Assembly: GCA_963555705.1 (NCBI GenBank)
Contig: OY743171.1
Coordinates: 18,971,352-19,035,351 of the forward strand
Length of the DNA: 64,000 nt
Reading direction: 5' to 3'
Source of the DNA: Ligustrum vulgare
Taxonomy: Eukaryota; Streptophyta; Magnoliopsida; Lamiales; Oleaceae
Below the pieces are notes generated by a model. The model saw only the letters and a list, made by a program, of their open reading frames with translations. It ran no database searches and was not told the DNA's origin. Each line of letters starts with the position of its first letter. Positions within the stretch are counted from its first letter, which is position 1. Of the stretch, positions 57,917 through 64,000 are shown one piece after another. Made by a program: the position numbers and the translations under genes.

Positions 57917-58166
57917 CTATTCCCTCCGTCCCCAAAAAGATAGGCTCGTTTTTCTTTTTTGTTTGTCTCAAATTATAGGTCTCTTTCTTTGTTAAGAGTA
58001 TATTAGTGTCTTAATTTTCTAATACACCCCTATTTACTATCAATTAATCAATGTATGGGAATATTACGTAAAATGTTAAAAAATTTAAAATTCCAACCTA
58101 TATTAGTTATGCTTTCTTAAACCGTGTGAAAATAGAAACGAGCCTATTTTTACGGGACGGAAGGTG
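57917..58166. mobile_element. Stowaway-like MITE, unit C
   Basis: Full-length version of the same MITE, 250 bp, TA-flanked, with intact inverted ends. Confidence 0.8.
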
Positions 58167-60602
58167 TATTATACAAGCTTAAGCAAGAAACAAAAAATGC
58201 ATCCTTACAGATAAGCTCTAATCACTAAAGCACACCACAAATACGGGATCTCGAGTTGCGTGAGCGGCCATTGACGGCTGAGGTCAATGAATGCAATAAA
58301 AAACCAAATATTTCTATTACTTTGCTAGAACTAATATGTATATTTTTGTTACATATTATGTTAACATTCACCTAATTCTGTAGTAGTAAAACTTTCCATA
58401 ATTTGGAAAGGGGTTTTAGTAACTATGATTCAAAATGGTGAAAAATATTGAAATAAAATAAATGCATAAAGAATTGCTCTCGTAGAGGGTTGAACTCAAC
58501 ACTTCCTTCTTACTAAACACGTGCTTTAACAAACTGAGCTTCTAGAGTATAATAGTGGAAATTAGGCCTTGGATGGTACTAGCCAAAAATAATTTAAAAA
58601 AATATGTCCTTTGAGAGACGTTAAAATCAATACGTCATATTTAAAAAATAATTAGATTCAAATACGTTGTCACTTTTTGGAACAACAAAATGTTACACTG
58701 TTTGCGATTTTTTTAAAACATAAAATTATGTTATTTTTCAAATGAAAATTCATATATATCAAAACGTACGCATTGAATCTTATTTTAAAAAGGACTTATT
58801 GATCTGAATTTTTTTACAAATGATGTATTTGATCAAAATATTATCCTTTTTGAGTATAGTTCCTGCATAATAATACTTGATTGGCCAAGCAGTGTGGGTC
58901 AACGTTTATATTTTGTCAACGAGATCCAATTTGGGAAGTTCATGCGCTTTTCGATGCTTCCATTATATCAATCTAACTTCAGCGCCAGTAACCCCCAACT
59001 GAATGAAAAAAGAAAAGATAAATCAGATTTTCTTAATAATACAGCTGTTGGATAAAGAAACTAGTAACCCAAAAAATGAAACCTCCAATGTTAAAAAATC
59101 ATTGGTTTTTAGCTGAAGGATAAAAACTGCAAAATATAATGAAATGAGAATACATTCTTTTGTTCACTCACCATCTATATGCAGAGGACCTGAAGGTGCC
59201 AGATATTGGTGCAGTAAACTTGATCCAGCCCAAGTTATTTGTTAATCAGCCTGCCACTTAATTAAAGAGTTTGAAATAACTTTTTGATTGAACATGTTAA
59301 TATCATTTGCATTGTTGAGATTTGAATGTTTACATCTATGTATGTGTATCACAGTTTTTTTTTTGCTAGTACAAAACCAAAATTACTGCACATTTTTGTC
59401 ATTCATGTACAAATGGATATATTGTTTTTCAAATTTATTAACAATATGGTTGCTTGGTTCATTATTGTCAGGATAACATCCTATTCTTCCCATTCACCTT
59501 TCAAGTAAGCTTTTATTGATAAACAAACAAATCGTCTTGTACATTTTCATGTACTATCCCCAAGTCGTTACCTCAATCACAGAACCACACAGTAAAAATA
59601 ATCAAGAAATTTTCAACACTATCATGAACTATGCCTCGTGCAATATTAAAGCTTCTGGTTTGGTAATCAAATTAAAAATATATATAAAAATGTAAAATCC
59701 ATATAAACATCTCCTTTTACACCAATATCCATGTTCCACATCCGTAAGATTTCAGTACGAGTTAATTGGATTTATGTCACTTCAAATCTTACTCGGTGGA
59801 TCAAATGGAGTAGCAAAAATATGATCCATGTAGCCAATCTCAAACTTATTTGACAACAAACCCTAGCGTGTTTCTGTTTATGTGTCACTTCAAAACTTTT
59901 TAAAACTCTCATCTGCTAAATCATATATCCTGAAGTAATCTTATTGAAATAGAAATCCATGCAGTTCCCTCAACCTTATCCATGAGAATCCAGGAATAGG
60001 CTAATTATCTTCTTAAATATATGATTTTCATTACCTGGAAGTGTCTAGCATCTTTCCTAAATATAATTCAACTAAATGAAATATGGATTTCATTAGTATA
60101 AGATATCTGGGGGAGAGTTGATTTTTTCCACCTTCCAGATCTTCACATTTATTGAGATTTGTACTCAAAACCAACAAGATATCATTATTTTGGGTTAGAA
60201 TTATGTTTGATTAAAGTATCATTCATTGATTTGCAAAGAAACAATATGTTACCTTGTACATTACCTACTTAGTTGCGTTAAGAAATTGTTATATAGCCAG
60301 TCCATAACTATAGTTGCCGAAAAAAATTAAATGAATTATCTTCAATAATGATTTATCACCATGACATTTATTGCGTCATGGAACATTTCGGAAAAATAAG
60401 CACATTAATGTATATTATGCATTCGAAAACTATTTTGTGGACAATATAGAACAAAACTTAAAAACGTAGTCTGCAATGAAGGATTTTATAGAAAAACCTC
60501 AATTAATGCATAGTTCTAAAAAACATGTAATATTCAATGCCAATTTCAAAGAAAGAAACATCCCAAGGACCTCAAACGACAATGCCTTGAAACTCAGAAA
60601 AG

Positions 60603-60856
60603 ATGAATATTACAAGTTATAAGTGAACATTTCGGGAGCGATAGCAACTGTTTGCAAATCTTAAGATCCAGATTTGGTTTAATTGTTAATTACTTCAAAA
60701 CCATAGCATTTCCCAAGAAATACTATACAATTTCCATGTAATCCTTGTTCACCTCAAATCCATCAAGCTCAATAACTTCAACATGTGAAAACAAGCATTC
60801 AGGCACTATCCTTATTTCTCCGAGCAGAGAGGGCGGTTCTTTATCATAATAGTGAA
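60603..60856 (-). pseudogene. Dead FBD exon, unit C
   Basis: Third copy of the FBD relic, nearly identical to 34366-34612. It has the same in-frame stop and no accompanying F-box exon. Confidence 0.75.
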
Positions 60857-61701
60857 AGCTTTCAGAACATAATTAGACAAATTAGGTTTTCCCGTGTATG
60901 GAGAGAAGTCAATAAAGTTGCTGATTGAACAGTAGGCTGTGTTTTTTGATGTTTGAATTTAATCCATTTTCTAGTTGGTGATAGCTTTAGGATTTCATAT
61001 GACTTTGTAATCTAGAGTAAGTTTTAGGATTTCATAAAGACATTGTAATCTAGAGTAGTACTCCTTAATTCCATTTTATGCTTAGGTTGCATTGATTGTA
61101 CATGGAAGGTATGGTACCTCTTCATTGTGCTTAGCATCCCCCTTATTTGTCATTTTGTAGGGATTAAAATTCTCATGCTTGGATTTTCAAGTTGAGTTAT
61201 TTCCTAAAAAAAAGGGACAAACCAACTAAATCAATATAACGAAAATGAGTTTACAGGAGAAAATTCCGCACTCTCTCTCTCTCTCTCTCATTTTTTATGG
61301 TTTTGCAAAAGCTTAAATCCTGCACCGTATTCAGATTTGATAAATGTATCAATTATTTATTTGCAAAGGAACATTACGTTACCTTGTGCAATATCATGGT
61401 TTAGATGAGCAAAGCAGTTGTTACATAGCTAATCAATTATTATAGTTGACAAAAAATTTAAATACTTAAGATTTATCACCTTGACATTTATCGCGTTAAG
61501 GAACATTTCCCTAATAGAAGCACATTAATCCACATTATGCATTAGAAAAATATGTATGTGACAATACAGGACAGAACCTATTACTCAATAATGAAGAATT
61601 TTGCAGAACAACTTCAATTATTTCACTGATGTTCTAAAAAACAACTAATATTCATTGACAACTTCAAAGAAAGAAACAACACAAGGACCATGCCTAGAAA
61701 C

Positions 61702-63232
61702 TCAGCAAAGGTGAATTTTACAAGTCAGTGAACTCTTAGGGAGCTTTAGCAACTGTTTGCAAATCTTAAAATCCGGGATTGGTTTAATTTTTAATTTCTT
61801 CAAAACCCGAGCATTTGCCAATAAATACTTCACCACTTCCATATCCTCTTTATTCCCCTCAAATCCCTTAAGCTCAATAGCTTCAACGCGTGAAAACAAG
61901 CACTTCGGCACCTTCCTTACATTTCTGAGGAGGGGTGGCGGTTCTTCATCATAATACTGAAAGCTAGCCTAAAATAAGACACATTTAAAAAAACAAATTA
62001 AAAATAAAAAGAAGATTTTCAAGGACAAACTAACTAATACAGCTCAATATCACTCTACCTTTACTAATATGAGGACTTCCAGATTCGGGCAAACATTAAG
62101 GAGGAAAGCAATCCTACTCCGATGACTGTACCATTTTCCAAACAGCTCCAGACGGTTCATATTGTAGAAAACAGGTAGATCACATTTTTGAGCAGAGGCA
62201 AGTACCTTTTAATAAAAATAAAATATAACACAAAAATCTTGCTTGCTAATTAGATATGACATAATAGAAAAGATTCAGAATATATACAGGAACCACAGAG
62301 AAACTTACAGATATAAAAATGTCGTGCAATGATAAAGATTTCAAGGTGTCAATTGCCCAGAAGAGCTCAATCGTTCTATTAACAAAAGCTTCACAGGTAG
62401 AGGCCCAACTCGTATCAATTTTTACTTCAGCTATTGATGTCAAATTCTCCACAGCATATTCCATTTCTGAGAAATCCATAATCTCTAGGTATTCAAGGTT
62501 TGGGGCATTGATTACAATTTGACATTCCACATACTCTTCTTCTTGTAACCCTATCTTCAATCTTTTCATAAGTGGAGATGAAAGATTGAATATACAATAA
62601 TCTGTTACTGTTCCCTCTATAGTTAAATCCTCTAGTAGTGGGCTACCAGAGAAAAGCTTCTCCATGAAATCATTTGAAGGATAGAGAAGACATGAACGAA
62701 AAGTTTTGAGCGCTGGAAGATCAATCGAAGTAGGAATCCTTGTGTCCTCACCATCAAAAAGTACATCAGAATCTGAATCAGAATCCGGATTATCAAATAG
62801 TAGATCAGACTCAAGATCCAAAACTGTAAGGGTCTTGCATGTGAAAATACATTGCGGAAAAAATGATCCCTCGAGTCTGAGATTACGTAAATTGCGCTTG
62901 ACTACGTAATTCAACCATGATTCAAGACGTTCATTATGAACATAACAATTTACTGTGAGAGAGAACTTATCAATATGTGGTGAGGTGCAACAACTCAGTA
63001 CATGTTCTACATCAAAAACAGAAGTAGTTGTAGTCAAAGTGTTCTCCTCAAATTCGAGATTTGTTATAAAATTCCAGAGGTTTTGCCACCTCTTGGATAG
63101 AATGCTTGTTCGGACAGCAGATTTTACTGGAAGAAAGGACAGAATATGACTGATTATCTCGTCAGGTAAACAACTTAATCGATCTCCAATGTTACTTGGA
63201 AGATTATTGCTCCTTCTCGCCTTGGATGTCAT
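61702..63232 (-). CDS. F-box/LRR/FBD protein, copy C (3 exons)
   Basis: Exons 63232-62309, 62205-62059 and 61968-61702, about 445 residues, same domain order as copies A and B (F-box, LRR-like, FBD). Compared with A, it has for example SWLNYVV for SWLTYVI, VTDYCIF for VADDYIF, VECQIV for VECEIV, and a Ser-to-Ile-free Asp-Ser repeat (PDSDSDSDVLFDGED) kept in all copies. The downstream region is uninterrupted and carries the single GACAG (61570-61574) that was duplicated when copia entered copy B. Confidence 0.88.
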
Positions 63233-63789
63233 TGCATTTCGTTTTTCTTTCCCTAAAGCCAAAAAACAAATAAAGAAGAAATAAGAATTTTGAAAAATCT
63301 TGCAAAAAATCACAAACATTCTACATAAATTGGGTAGATAAATCATTTAATTTTACAAAAAGCTAAAGTTTAGAAATATTATAACTATTAGATAGAAAAT
63401 CTAGCCCGTATCATCTTAGAATGACAGAATTAGAGTTTACCATAAAAGCTAACAAATTTGCATAAAAGAAAGTGGAAAGGGAAGGAGATCGAGTTGAATT
63501 ATACCCTCCTATTAAATCGAGATATTGGAGAAGATAGAATCTCAGAAAATCATGCAATCAACAAATAACAGGACAAGATGTAGATATTCTGAACCCTGAA
63601 ACTTTTACAAGTTGAAAGAATACCGCTGTGCTGGGATTATGAGACTATACTACTGCTACAGGTGTGAATTGGAAGCTGTAAGTAACGCATCCTGTTTTGC
63701 GTCTGAAATCTTAGCTTTGTGGGCTTAGCTTTGTGGGCTTTGAGTGTTGGCCTGTAACGAAGGCTTTTTCTATTTGGGCAATTTACGCA

Positions 63790-64000
63790 AAGGAACATTA
63801 AAGGGATAATTACACTTCAAAATTATAAATAAGGTAATTATAAATAAAAATTTCAAAATTAATATGAAACTTGTATAATTTCAAAAATTAGGTTGTAATT
63901 AGAATCAACCAATTAAATAAAATAATTAAAATATTTTATTAATTATATATATATATATATATAAATATCAAGGCCATAACACTATATATTTCAAGTCACA
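63790..64000. mobile_element. TTGTGACC/GGTCACAA-rich element, unit C (cut by window end)
   Basis: Start of the unit C copy of the element at 52390. Only the AT-rich arm and an (AT)n tract (about 63944-63963) fall inside the window. Confidence 0.45.

Larger units (their letters stand above)
55436..64000. repeat. Tandem segmental duplication, unit C (right end outside window)
   Basis: Near-identical to unit B from 55436 on, but without the copia insertion. It has a private deletion of roughly 140 bp near 61228, where B still has 34981-35110; a short ACTAA repeat flanks the lost segment. The 224 bp between B and C (55212-55435) resemble neither flank of A and hold no visible gene. Confidence 0.9.

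Overview
This window is nuclear DNA from a flowering plant, most likely a eudicot. It is AT-rich and holds spliced F-box/FBD genes, Ty1/copia and Ty3/gypsy LTR retrotransposons with initiator-Met-tRNA primer sites, Stowaway-type MITEs and many microsatellites. I cannot name the species. No rRNA, tRNA, CRISPR or bacterial gene organisation was seen.

Layout. Three copies of a tandem segmental duplication carry one F-box/LRR/FBD gene each, all on the minus strand: unit A (before 1 to about 10432), unit B (about 29199-55211) and unit C (about 55436 to beyond the window). B and C are nearly identical and A is more diverged. Each unit also holds a dead FBD exon, a Stowaway MITE and an element rich in TTGTGACC/GGTCACAA motifs. 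Between A and B (about 10433-29198) lies a transposon graveyard: a solo LTR (11395-14093, TSD ACACC), a broken Ty3/gypsy element (about 17990-19910), a broken Ty1/copia element on the minus strand (about 20015-22995), a second solo LTR (23445-26589, TSD TTTAC) and an internally deleted gypsy-type element (about 26748-29166).

The most interesting part is a nest in unit B. A young Ty1/copia element (35462-50156, 398-bp LTRs that read as identical, TSD GACAG) is inserted 132 bp beyond the stop codon of F-box copy B. Its empty target site is visible in units A and C. Inside its reverse-transcriptase coding region sits an even younger element (38841-48355, two 3090-bp LTRs with one difference seen, TSD CAAAT). 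This inner element is non-autonomous: PBS, PPT and LTRs show it lies on the minus strand, and no gag-pol is left. Its 3.3-kb interior carries two intact plus-strand genes, so antisense to the element. One is a 183-aa basic Cys-cluster protein resembling the carlavirus nucleic-acid-binding family. The other is an intronless LOG-like gene (cytokinin riboside monophosphate phosphoribohydrolase). Each has its own TATA-like box and AATAAA signal, and three hairpin-forming repeats follow the LOG gene.

Order of events inferred: old local duplications of F-box gene tails; triplication of the unit; B/C split; copia insertion in B; insertion of the LOG-carrying element into copia. The cargo could give the host a mobile, extra cytokinin-activating gene, but that is inference.
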